Below are positions 5,327 through 11,921 of a stretch of 12,045 nucleotides of DNA, one piece after another. The position numbers and the translations under genes were made by a program. The first letter of the stretch is position 1; each line of letters begins with the position of its first letter. A model generated the notes under the pieces. It did no database searches and was not told the origin of the DNA. It saw nothing but the letters and a program-made list of their open reading frames with translations. Origin of the DNA: UBA9715 sp964553375 (lineage in GTDB: Bacteria > Actinomycetota > Coriobacteriia > Coriobacteriales > Eggerthellaceae); contig CAZKKN010000052.1 in the NCBI GenBank assembly GCA_964553375.1, positions 1-12,045 of the forward strand, in the 5' to 3' direction.

Positions 5327-7393
5327 CTATGCGGGTTTGACTTGGTCTTGGAAGTAGATCTTGTACCACATGAGGAACATATAGACGATCCAGATTCGGC
5401 GCGTGTTGTCCTTGGTTTGGGATTTATGCTCATCAAGCAGGCGAACAAGCTCGTCCGTGTTGAAGAATTGCGCAGCGGTTTCGGTGGTGAAAGCCTCTTT
5501 GACCAGGTTGTAGTACTTGTCCTCTCGCAGCCACGCTGCCACCGGAACCGGGAACCCCAGCTTCTCCTTTTGCGCCCAATCCTTAGGAATCGCGCGCTCG
5601 GCGGCTTGACGCAGGGTGATCTTCGTCTGATTCTCGTCCACTTTTTGTCGCGTGGGGATGGTCGCCGAGACGCCGAATACTTCCTTATCCAGGAAAGGAA
5701 CGCGGGATTCAAGGGAGTGGGCCATGGACATCTTGTCGGTTTTGAGAAGAATGTCGCCCACCAGCCAGAACCAAAGGTCTACATATTGCATGCGCGTGGT
5801 CTCGTCCATGTCGGAGACTTCAGCGTAGACCGGCGCGGTGAGCTGTTGGGGCAAAGGCAGTTGGGAAAGCGGATCGGTGTTATGTTTGACGTGGGATTCC
5901 GTGTCGTGAGCGAGGCCGATCACCTGCACTGCGCCGCCAGGGGTGGCAAGGTGGCGCAGGCGTTCGCGCAGCTTGGGAGCCAAAACGCGCTCGCGCTCCT
6001 CCGTGGAAAACGCCACGCCGTTGGCGTTGGTATAGTACCAATCCTCCACCATCTCAGAAGCGCGCTCGAGGTAGTTCGCCCCGCGAATTCCCAGCTTGCG
6101 CAGCGCTTTTGAACCGGCAGCAAGCAAGCCATGGGGCATCCAGCTGAGCTTCTTGTTGGCGAAAGGCGCCTGGTAGATGCGATAGCCACCGAAGAACTCA
6201 TCGGCCCCTTCGCCGGAAAGCACGGCCTTGACCTGGGTGGCTGCCAGCTGGTCAACGAAGTAGAGCGCCACAGCCGAAGGGTCCGCCGACGGTTCGTCCA
6301 TGTGCCACTGCACGAGGGGCAGCGACTCCCAGTATTCCTGTTCCGTGATGTGCTTCGAACTGTTCTTGATCTCTAACAGATCTGCCAGCTCTTTTGCCCA
6401 AGAAATCTCGTCGCGTTCGCCCTCGTACTCCGAGAATCCAACAGTAAATGTCTTTATCGCCGGGTTCTCCTTCGCCAGGCATGCCGCCATGTAGCTGGAG
6501 TCGATGCCGCTGGAAAGGAACGAGCCCACCTCCACGTCGGCCACGTTGTGGAAGCGCACTGATTCGCGCATGACCTGGTCTATCTCGTCAACGGTCTGGG
6601 ACGCTGGACGCGTGAGGTTCAGGTTGTAGTGGGGGCGCCAATAGCGCCGGATGCTCAGCGAGCCGTCGGCGGCTACGCGCAGACAGTGGCCCTGTGGCAG
6701 TTTGAAGATCCCCTTGAAGAACGTTTGCTCCAAAGCGCTGAACTGGAAACACAGGTATGCGCCGAGGGCTTCCTCGTTAAGTTCTCGTTGGTAATCCGGG
6801 TGTTCCAGGATGCATTTGATCTCGCTGCCGAAGATGAATCGGCGACTTTCCGGTATAGATGTGTAGTAAAACGGTTTGATCCCGAAGAAATCCCGGGCGC
6901 AGAAGAGCTCTTGGGTCGTTTCGTTCCAGATGGCGAATGCGAACATGCCGCGCAGACGCTCCAATACAGCCTCTGACCAGGCTATATATCCAACAAGAAG
7001 CACTTCGGTATCGGAGTTGGTCTGAAACTCCCATCCTTCATGCTCTAACTGTTCTCGCAGCTCGCGGTAGTTGTAGATCTCCCCGTTGAATACGATGGCC
7101 CACTCACCACGCTGGGCCGCTGCAGCCTCACCTTCGCGCGGCAGGCCGTCGGGACCAAGGGCGGGAGAGGTCACTTCGGAGAAATGTTGGCCGGTCGCAC
7201 GTACCATGGGCTGGTTTCCACCCTCCAGGTCGATCAGCGAGAGACGCCGATGGCCCAGAGCGATGCCGTTGTCGATATACTGCCCTTCGCCATCTGGCCC
7301 GCGATGGGCCATGATGTCGCACATGGACTTAAGAATTGTCAGGTCAGATTCGCTCTCGCGTGCCGCCCCGGTGAATCCGCATATACCGCACAT
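5327..7393 (-). CDS. asnB: Asparagine synthase (glutamine-hydrolysing)
   Basis: Two-domain cytosolic enzyme that converts aspartate to asparagine with ATP and glutamine-derived ammonia. The N-terminus MCGICGF gives the Ntn-type nucleophile C2 of the class II glutaminase domain; R49/R50 in HRRLSLID, NGEIYN (103-108) and the NSDTE motif (126-130) follow. The synthetase domain has the PP-loop SSGIDSS (294-300), EGADEFFGGY near residue 400 and LESRVPFLDKE further on. At 688 residues it exceeds the usual 610-640; part of the excess is an insert of roughly 25 residues (about 66-95) between NQPM and AIVFNGEIYN. The start is fixed by C2, with AAAGG 9 nt upstream. It stands alone on the minus strand, divergent from the symporter gene. 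Confidence 0.95.
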   Translation of the reverse strand: MCGICGFTGAARESESDLTILKSMCDIMAHRGPDGEGQYIDNGIALGHRRLSLIDLEGGNQPMVRATGQHFSEVTSPALGPDGLPREGEAAAAQRGEWAIVFNGEIYNYRELREQLEHEGWEFQTNSDTEVLLVGYIAWSEAVLERLRGMFAFAIWNETTQELFCARDFFGIKPFYYTSIPESRRFIFGSEIKCILEHPDYQRELNEEALGAYLCFQFSALEQTFFKGIFKLPQGHCLRVAADGSLSIRRYWRPHYNLNLTRPASQTVDEIDQVMRESVRFHNVADVEVGSFLSSGIDSSYMAACLAKENPAIKTFTVGFSEYEGERDEISWAKELADLLEIKNSSKHITEQEYWESLPLVQWHMDEPSADPSAVALYFVDQLAATQVKAVLSGEGADEFFGGYRIYQAPFANKKLSWMPHGLLAAGSKALRKLGIRGANYLERASEMVEDWYYTNANGVAFSTEERERVLAPKLRERLRHLATPGGAVQVIGLAHDTESHVKHNTDPLSQLPLPQQLTAPVYAEVSDMDETTRMQYVDLWFWLVGDILLKTDKMSMAHSLESRVPFLDKEVFGVSATIPTRQKVDENQTKITLRQAAERAIPKDWAQKEKLGFPVPVAAWLREDKYYNLVKEAFTTETAAQFFNTDELVRLLDEHKSQTKDNTRRIWIVYMFLMWYKIYFQDQVKPA

Positions 7394-7470
7394 TGCAACC
7401 AGCCTTTCATTTTGCCTTGATAATAATAGCCGAATAGAGCCGCGAGGAACTTCTGTAGAAGAATCATCGC

Positions 7471-7476
7471 TATAAT
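7471..7476 (+). promoter_or_regulatory. Possible -10 box for the symporter leader
   Basis: TATAAT matches the -10 consensus and is flanked by a 6-bp inverted repeat, ATCGCT (7466-7471) and AGCGAT (7482-7487). No good -35 box is seen at the usual spacing, so the call is tentative. If used, the transcript would have a leader of about 235 nt containing the three repeats. Confidence 0.3.
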
Positions 7477-7494
7477 GTCAGAGCGATTTCAACG

Positions 7495-7712
7495 CTTGAG
7501 GAATCGGGATGGAGCTTTTGTTAGAAAAGGCGGAGCAACGTCGTTAGAAAAGACGAAGCGTCGCCAGGGGTTTCTTCCGACTTCTTGAGGAATCGGGATG
7601 GGACTTTTGTTAGAACGGGCAGAAGGGGCTGCGGTAGCCCCGAATGTCGTCGGAAGTTCCTTCTGACTCCTTGAGGAATCGGGATGGGACTTTTGTCAGA
7701 AAAGGGGACCGA
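7495..7712 (+). repeat. Three ~87-bp leader repeats carrying overlapping mini-ORFs
   Basis: The core CTTGAGGAATCGGGATGG and the following (A/G)(G/A)CTTTTGT(T/C)AGAA occur at 7495, 7584 and 7670, periods 89 and 86. Copies 2 and 3 are also preceded by related DNA of the form GTTTCTTCCGACTT or GTTCCTTCTGACTC. Read from TTG, each copy encodes LRNRDG(T/A)FVR. The frame of copy 1 runs to a TGA at 7586-7588 and that of copy 2 to a TGA at 7672-7674; in both cases the stop overlaps the TTG of the next copy (TTGA). Copy 3 is in frame with the symporter. An ATG at 7475 could open the copy 1 frame. Between copies 2 and 3 lies a hairpin GGGGCT-GCGGT-AGCCCC (7625-7641). Confidence 0.7.
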
Positions 7713-7715
7713 ATA

Positions 7716-9101
7716 ATGGCAGATTTGGAATCTACCACCGAATCGAACAAGACACAACGCAGTGCGTGGTCGGGCAAACTCGCCTTCATTTTGGCAGGCG
7801 CGGCAAGCGCCGTGGGCTTGGGCAACTTGTGGCGTTTCCCCACGTTGGCGGCCCAATACGGCGGCGGCACCTTCATCTTCACCTACTTCGTGCTGGCCTT
7901 CACCTTCGGCATCTCGTTGTTGCTGCTGGAAACCGCTCTCGGCCGTAAGACCGGCTTGTCGGTCATCGGCGCGTTTTCCAGCCTCAACAAAAAGTGGAAG
8001 TTCGTGGGCGTGCTGGCCGCCGCGGTGCCGTTCATCATCACGCCGTACTATTGCGTGATCGGCGGCTGGGTCGCGAAATACCTCACCGCATACCTCAGCG
8101 AAACGCCGGGCGCCATTGCGGGCGACACCTTCTTCACCTCGTTCATCACCAGCCCGGATGCTAGCTACATCTTCATGCTGATCTTCATGCTGCTGTGCAT
8201 CGCGGTTGTGGCGATGGGCGTGAAAAACGGCATCGAGAAAGTGAACATGGTCATGATGCCGTTGCTGCTGGTCATGGCGCTGGGCATCTCCATTTTCGTG
8301 CTGATGCAGCCCGGCGCGGCGGAGGGCGCGGCGTACTACCTGATCCCCGATTTCTCGAAATTCTCGCCTGAGCTGGTGATTAACGCGCTGGGGCAGATGT
8401 TTTACAGCCTGTCGCTGGCCATGGGCATCATGGTGACTTACGGCAGCTACCTGTCCAAGAAGGAGGCGCTGACCTCCTCGTGCGCGAGCATTGCCGGGTT
8501 TGACCTGGTGGTTTCGTTCCTCGCGGGCCTTATGATCGTGCCTGCGGCGTTCATCATGCTGGGTGTCACCGAGACCGGCACGCTGCCGGCCGGCCCGTCG
8601 CTCATGTTCGTCACGCTGCCCGGCGTGTTCAGCGACATGGGCTCCGCGGCCACGGTGGTGGGCGTCGTGTTCTTCCTGCTGGTGCTTTTTGCGGCCATGA
8701 CCAGCGCAATCTCGCTGATCGAGGCCTGCACCTCCATCGTGCAAGACGGCACGCACTGGACGCGCGGCAAGTCGCTGGCGGTCGTGGGCGCGTTCGTGAT
8801 CCTGGTCGGCTGCCTGGTGAACGCGGGCTACAACGGCCTGAGCTTCATCGAGCCCATGGGCGCCGGCTCGTCCATCCTGGACTTCTTCGACTTCTTCTCC
8901 AACTCGGTGTTGATGCCCATTGTTGCGCTTCTGACCTGCGTGTTTGTTGGCTGGATCATTAAGCCGAAGACGCTGATCGACGAAGTGCGCGTGTCGGCGA
9001 AGTTCTCGCTGGCCGGTGCGTGGAGCATCATGGTGAAGTACATCGCGCCGGTGCTGGTTGCCGTGATCTTGATCTGGAATTTGGTGAACCAGTTCATGTA
9101 G
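7716..9101 (+). CDS. Sodium-dependent amino-acid symporter, NSS/SNF family
   Basis: A 461-residue inner-membrane transporter that should import an amino acid with sodium. It has the NSS hallmark GNLWRFP (36-42) in the unwound part of TM1, then QYGGGTFIFTYF in TM2. SLSLAMGIMVTYGSYL fits TM6, another unwound substrate-binding helix. I count 11 hydrophobic segments, the usual number for bacterial NSS proteins of the Tyt1/MhsT type rather than the 12 of LeuT. The substrate cannot be assigned. The start at 7716 has AAAGGGGA (7701-7708) 7 nt upstream and gives MADLESTTESNK; an in-frame ATG at 7644 would translate repeat DNA as a 24-residue extension. Base composition at third positions is clearly more GC-rich than in the metG operon. 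The downstream terminator is lost in the N gap. Confidence 0.94.
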   Translation: MADLESTTESNKTQRSAWSGKLAFILAGAASAVGLGNLWRFPTLAAQYGGGTFIFTYFVLAFTFGISLLLLETALGRKTGLSVIGAFSSLNKKWKFVGVLAAAVPFIITPYYCVIGGWVAKYLTAYLSETPGAIAGDTFFTSFITSPDASYIFMLIFMLLCIAVVAMGVKNGIEKVNMVMMPLLLVMALGISIFVLMQPGAAEGAAYYLIPDFSKFSPELVINALGQMFYSLSLAMGIMVTYGSYLSKKEALTSSCASIAGFDLVVSFLAGLMIVPAAFIMLGVTETGTLPAGPSLMFVTLPGVFSDMGSAATVVGVVFFLLVLFAAMTSAISLIEACTSIVQDGTHWTRGKSLAVVGAFVILVGCLVNAGYNGLSFIEPMGAGSSILDFFDFFSNSVLMPIVALLTCVFVGWIIKPKTLIDEVRVSAKFSLAGAWSIMVKYIAPVLVAVILIWNLVNQFM

Positions 9102-9112
9102 CGCGGTGGGCG

Positions 9113-9212
9113 NNNNNNNNNNNNNNNNNNNNNNNNNNNNNNNNNNNNNNNNNNNNNNNNNNNNNNNNNNNNNNNNNNNNNNNNNNNNNNNNNNNNNNNN
9201 NNNNNNNNNNNN
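9113..9212. other. Assembly gap (100 N)
   Basis: Exactly 100 N, a conventional placeholder for a scaffold join of unknown length. It starts 11 nt after the symporter stop, so the terminator of that gene and anything else between it and the ychF leader are not visible. Confidence 0.97.
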
Positions 9213-9376
9213 CCCGCTTAAGGGGCCGTCTTACATAATCCCCCTTTAAGGATCCATATTATTGGTGTCATATTAGTGCCGCCCGTATCGCCCGTATCGC
9301 CCTCTCATAAGTTGGGACAAATCAACCGGCCCCCTGTTTTGCTTGGGGGCTAAGCCGACATCCGCGTGAAGTCTGC

Positions 9377-9530
9377 GTAGTGAGTGGGGCGATGGTGTCC
9401 GCGCGGGGTCTGACGCGGTGGGCGGAACAACAGTGCCCGCGCAGGACCTGACGCAGTGAGTGGGGGCGATGGCGCCTGCGGGTGGTCTGGCACAGTGGGC
9501 GGAACTGATGTAGCATTTCATCCGGTGCGA
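9377..9530. repeat. Degenerate 38-bp tandem repeat, about 3.4 units
   Basis: Units begin at 9377, 9415, 9453 and 9492 (periods 38, 38, 39). They alternate between a GTGAGTGGGGGCGATGG-type and a GTGGGCGGAACAACAG-type first half; the second half, best seen as GCCCGCGCAGGACCTGACGC, is shared. The last unit is partial and fades out before 9530. There are no unique spacers between units, so this is a minisatellite and not a CRISPR array. Confidence 0.65.
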
Positions 9531-9570
9531 GACTTTAATTGATAGGGTATTTCGTAGGACCTCGCGAAGC

Positions 9571-9619
9571 CCCGCGGACCCCGCGAGACCCGGCAGGCCC
9601 CCGCGGACCCCGCGAGACC
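9571..9619. repeat. 20-bp direct repeats in the ychF leader
   Basis: CCCGCGGACCCCGCGAGACC occurs at 9571-9590 and again, identically, at 9600-9619. The pair is bracketed by ATTTCGT (9549-9555) and ACGAAAT (9622-9628), which could close a long stem over the region in the mRNA. The structure ends about 30 nt before the ychF start codon. Confidence 0.6.
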
Positions 9620-9660
9620 TCACGAAATCTCGCAAGAAACAAGAACTCACAGGAGACAGC

Positions 9661-10725
9661 ATGGCACTTTCAATCGGCATCGTGGGACTGCCCAACGTGG
9701 GAAAGTCCACCCTCTTCAACGCGCTGACCAGCAACAATGCGCTGGCGGCCAACTACCCCTTCGCCACAATTGAGCCCAACGTGGGCGTGGTGCCGGTGCC
9801 CGACGGCCGGCTGCAGGCGCTCGCGCAGATCGACAATCCGGCGCAGATCGTGCCGGCCACGGTGGAGTTCGTGGACATCGCCGGGCTGGTGGCGGGCGCG
9901 TCGCGCGGCGAGGGGCTGGGCAACCAATTCCTCGCGAACATCCGTGAAACGGACGCGATTTGCCAGGTCGTGCGGTACTTCACGGACGCCGACGTGGTGC
10001 ACGTGGACGGCAAGATCTCGCCCTCGAGCGACGTGGAAACGATCAACACCGAGCTCATTTTGGCCGACATCGCCACGGTGGAGAAGGCGCTGCCGCGGCT
10101 GGAGAAGGAAGCGAAGCGCGACAAGGCCGCCGTTGCGAAGTTAGAGGCAGCGAACAAGGTGCTCGCCGGGCTGAACGACGGCGTGCGGGCGCGGGTGCAG
10201 GACCTCTCGGAGGACGAGCGCGCGGCGCTGTACGATCTGCACCTGATCACGATGAAGCCGGTGCTCTACGTGGCGAACGTTGACGAAGACCAGGTCACGG
10301 CGCAGTTGGAGCCCATCGACGGCTGCGTGCCGGTGCCGATCAGCGCGAAGATCGAGGCGGATCTGGCGGACATGGACCCGGAGGACGCGGCCGTGTTCCT
10401 GGAAGAGATGGGGCTCTCGGAAAGCGGGCTGGCGCGGCTGGCGCGCGAGGCCTACGCGCTGCTGGGGCTGCAAAGTTACTTCACGAGCGGCGAGAAGGAG
10501 ACGAAGGCGTGGACGATCCCCATCGGGGCGAAGGCGCCGCAGGCCGCGGGCGTGATTCATAGCGATTTTGAGCGCGGGTTCATTAAGGCCGAGACCGCGA
10601 GCTTTGAGGACTACGTGGAATACGGCGGCGAAAAAGGCTGCCGTGAAGTGGGGAAACTGCGACAAGAAGGCAAGGACTACGTGGTGCAGGATGGCGACGT
10701 GATGCACTTCAAGTTCAACGTGTAG
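9661..10725 (+). CDS. ychF: Redox-regulated ATPase/GTPase YchF (OLA1 family)
   Basis: A conserved Obg-superfamily P-loop NTPase that associates with ribosomes; characterised homologues prefer ATP. The 354-residue protein has the G1 loop GLPNVGKST (9-17), G2 region FATIEPNVG (34-42), G3 DIAGLVAGAS with hydrophobic L76 where Ras-type GTPases have Gln, and an altered G4, NVDE (206-209), the feature that relaxes guanine specificity in YchF. A coiled-coil arm lies between the G3 and G4 motifs (roughly residues 130-190). The C-terminal TGS domain contains GVIHSDFERGFIKAE and ends DVMHFKFNV as in homologues. AGGAGA at 9651-9656 precedes the ATG by 4 nt. It is monocistronic here, with a repeat-rich leader upstream and a repeat desert downstream. 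Confidence 0.97.
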   Translation: MALSIGIVGLPNVGKSTLFNALTSNNALAANYPFATIEPNVGVVPVPDGRLQALAQIDNPAQIVPATVEFVDIAGLVAGASRGEGLGNQFLANIRETDAICQVVRYFTDADVVHVDGKISPSSDVETINTELILADIATVEKALPRLEKEAKRDKAAVAKLEAANKVLAGLNDGVRARVQDLSEDERAALYDLHLITMKPVLYVANVDEDQVTAQLEPIDGCVPVPISAKIEADLADMDPEDAAVFLEEMGLSESGLARLAREAYALLGLQSYFTSGEKETKAWTIPIGAKAPQAAGVIHSDFERGFIKAETASFEDYVEYGGEKGCREVGKLRQEGKDYVVQDGDVMHFKFNV

Positions 10726-10763
10726 CGCGGGTCGGCGGCCAGCGCCGTCGGTTGCCAGGTGGT

Positions 10764-10816
10764 CGGCGCGCCAGGCGGCTACTGGTGCCGCGCCGCCCCT
10801 GCTGATCTATCTTTTC
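10764..10816 (+). terminator. Possible ychF terminator
   Basis: CGGCGCG (10764-10770) pairs with CGCGCCG (10789-10795), and inside it CCAG pairs with CTGG, with a 3-nt bulge. The stem is GC-rich and followed by a loose T-rich stretch ending TCTATCTTTTC rather than a compact U-tract, so the call is moderate to weak. Confidence 0.35.
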
Positions 10817-10881
10817 TGATTACCGCAACAAATAAAGATTGACCCGCTTGCAGCCGCATGCGGATTGGCGGGATTATGTCA

Positions 10882-10949
10882 TATGTCAGGGGACGGGGAT
10901 GATGGCATGTCCCCAAATGCTCAAGCCATCATCCCCGTCCCCTGACATA
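10882..10949. repeat. Hairpin element 1 (GTCAGGGGACGGGG family)
   Basis: Arms of 25 bp, 10882-10906 and 10925-10949, are perfectly complementary around an 18-nt loop. The arm core is GTCAGGGGACGGGGATGATG. A partial start of the arm, TTATGTCA, is duplicated just before it (10874-10881). The layout resembles a REP/BIME-type palindrome. Confidence 0.85.
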
Positions 10950-11046
10950 AGCCCCGAGCACGGCTGCCATTGTGCTCGGATGGAAGTGTAGCTCGCGGGG
11001 CGATGCCCTACGTTTTTGATGCAGGTGCGTTGTTTTGACGGATCCG

Positions 11047-11220
11047 TGGTCAAATACCCCCTCGAGTCTGAGCTTGCGGGTACCAGAATTGCGTTTCCGG
11101 ACGCCAAAAACGGATTCGGCAGGGAAGCTCGGTGGTAAAACCCCAGGTCGCGGATTTCGGTGCGGGGCAAAGTGGCTGAAATTGCAGCAAAAAAGTCAGA
11201 CTGGAGGGGGTTTTTGACCA
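11047..11220. mobile_element. MITE-like element with 25-bp inverted ends
   Basis: The end 11047-11071 (begins TGGTCAAATACCCCCTC) is complementary to 11196-11220 (ends GGGGGTTTTTGACCA) at 23 of 25 positions. The 174-bp interior encodes nothing recognisable and contains CCCCAGGTCGC (11141-11151). The size and terminal repeats fit a non-autonomous miniature transposon. No clear target-site duplication is seen, so mobility is inferred. Confidence 0.5.
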
Positions 11221-11292
11221 TCGGGTGTGCGAGCGAGAGCTTGTTGGAAGAAATATTGGGGTGGAGCGCGCGTAAGCGCGTGGGTGTAGGGA

Positions 11293-11362
11293 TTATGTCA
11301 GGGGACGGGGATGATGGCATGATCCTTTTGGATCATGCCATCATCCCCGTCCCCTGACATAA
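11293..11362. repeat. Hairpin element 2, perfect 33-bp arms
   Basis: Arms 11293-11325 and 11330-11362 are perfectly complementary around a TTTT loop. The core is the same as in element 1, but the palindrome extends inward through GGCATGATCC. It would make an exceptionally stable hairpin on either strand. Confidence 0.9.
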
Positions 11363-11365
11363 CCA

Positions 11366-11401
11366 GTCCCCTGACATAACCACATCCCCGTCCCCCGGCA
11401 T
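11366..11401. repeat. Two partial right arms of the hairpin family
   Basis: GTCCCCTGACATAA (11366-11379) and CATCCCCGTCCCCCGGCAT (11383-11401) are fragments of the right arm with no facing left arm, directly abutting element 2. The second closely resembles the remnant at 5-24. Confidence 0.7.
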
Positions 11402-11480
11402 GCTGACACGCGCAAGCGGCTCGCCCCTCGCGGCCAGGCCTATGGCGCATCCTCCCACCGCCCGGCCAGACCTACATCTC

Positions 11481-11558
11481 GGTTGGGAAAACCGGTAACG
11501 GGGCCCTTGCGGATGCGCTTAGGTCGGGAAAACTGGCAACGGGGGCCTTCCGGGCGCG
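11481..11558. repeat. Imperfect 37-bp direct repeat
   Basis: 11481-11517 (begins GGTTGGGAAAACCGG) and 11522-11558 (begins GGTCGGGAAAACTGG) align over 37 nt with scattered substitutions, offset 41 nt. No function is visible; the second copy abuts the left end of the next inverted-repeat element. Confidence 0.6.
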
Positions 11559-11559
11559 G

Positions 11560-11698
11560 TTTCTGCCAGAAATCTCGAGCAAAGTGCGTTTTCGAGCGCC
11601 TTTTCCGCTCTCGGAGACCCTCTTCGGGGGCGTTTCCCCAGGTCGCAGAAATATTAGATATGGCTAACTGACTACTTGCTCGAGATTCCTGGCAGAAA
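11560..11698. mobile_element. MITE-like element with 23-bp inverted ends
   Basis: The end 11560-11582 (begins TTTCTGCCAGAAATCTCGAG) is complementary to 11676-11698 with a single mismatch. The 139-bp unit has no coding capacity and contains CCCCAGGTCGC (11636-11646), also present inside the element at 11047-11220, which hints at a shared family. No target duplication was identified. Confidence 0.5.
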
Positions 11699-11742
11699 AC
11701 CGGGATTTGGGTCGGGCCCGGGCGGAAGAGAGGGAACGCGCG

Positions 11743-11766
11743 GTCATGGGGTCATGGGGTCATGGG
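11743..11766. repeat. Three tandem copies of GTCATGGG
   Basis: Three exact 8-bp units sit side by side at 11743, 11751 and 11759. It is a simple short tandem repeat of no evident function. Confidence 0.85.
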
Positions 11767-11921
11767 TGTAAGAGGCAGGATACCTGGAACGGAAAGCGGG
11801 TCGCCCATGGCGGGCGGCGGAGGGCTCCCGCAGTTCGCGGCATGGCGCCTTAAACCGTATGTCTTCGGCCCGCCCCTCCGACGTCCCGGCTGCGCAGGGG
11901 TTCGCCTACGGCTTCTCGCCG

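Larger units (their letters stand above)
9213..9660. other. Gene-free, repeat-filled region between gap and ychF
   Basis: No convincing gene is seen. Contents in order: an imperfect dyad CTTAAGGGG (9217-9225) against CCCCTTTAAG near 9241-9250; a 9-bp tandem CGCCCGTAT around 9280-9300; a hairpin GCCCCC (9329-9334) with GGGGGC (9345-9350); 38-bp tandem repeats (9377 on); and direct repeats in the ychF leader. A minus-strand reading frame across most of it runs into antisense ychF and has repeat-derived low complexity, so I do not accept it. Confidence 0.7.

Noticed and set aside
5342..6112. 256-codon plus-strand ORF opposite asnB
   Set aside because: Shadow of the minus-strand asnB, which carries all catalytic motifs.
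7644..7715. Upstream ATG of the symporter adding 24 residues
   Set aside because: The extension is translated repeat DNA and the ATG at 7716 has a strong ribosome site. It is kept only as part of the leader finding.
7521..8756. 411-codon minus-strand ORF, rich in His, Arg and Gln
   Set aside because: It is antisense to the symporter, whose frame has clear family motifs; the odd composition is that expected of a complement frame in GC-rich coding DNA.
9377..9530. CRISPR array
   Set aside because: Units are contiguous with no unique spacers and no cas genes are present.
9273..9752. 159-codon minus-strand ORF across the ychF leader
   Set aside because: It overlaps antisense ychF, includes repeat-derived GRYGRYGRH and has no family resemblance or ribosome site.
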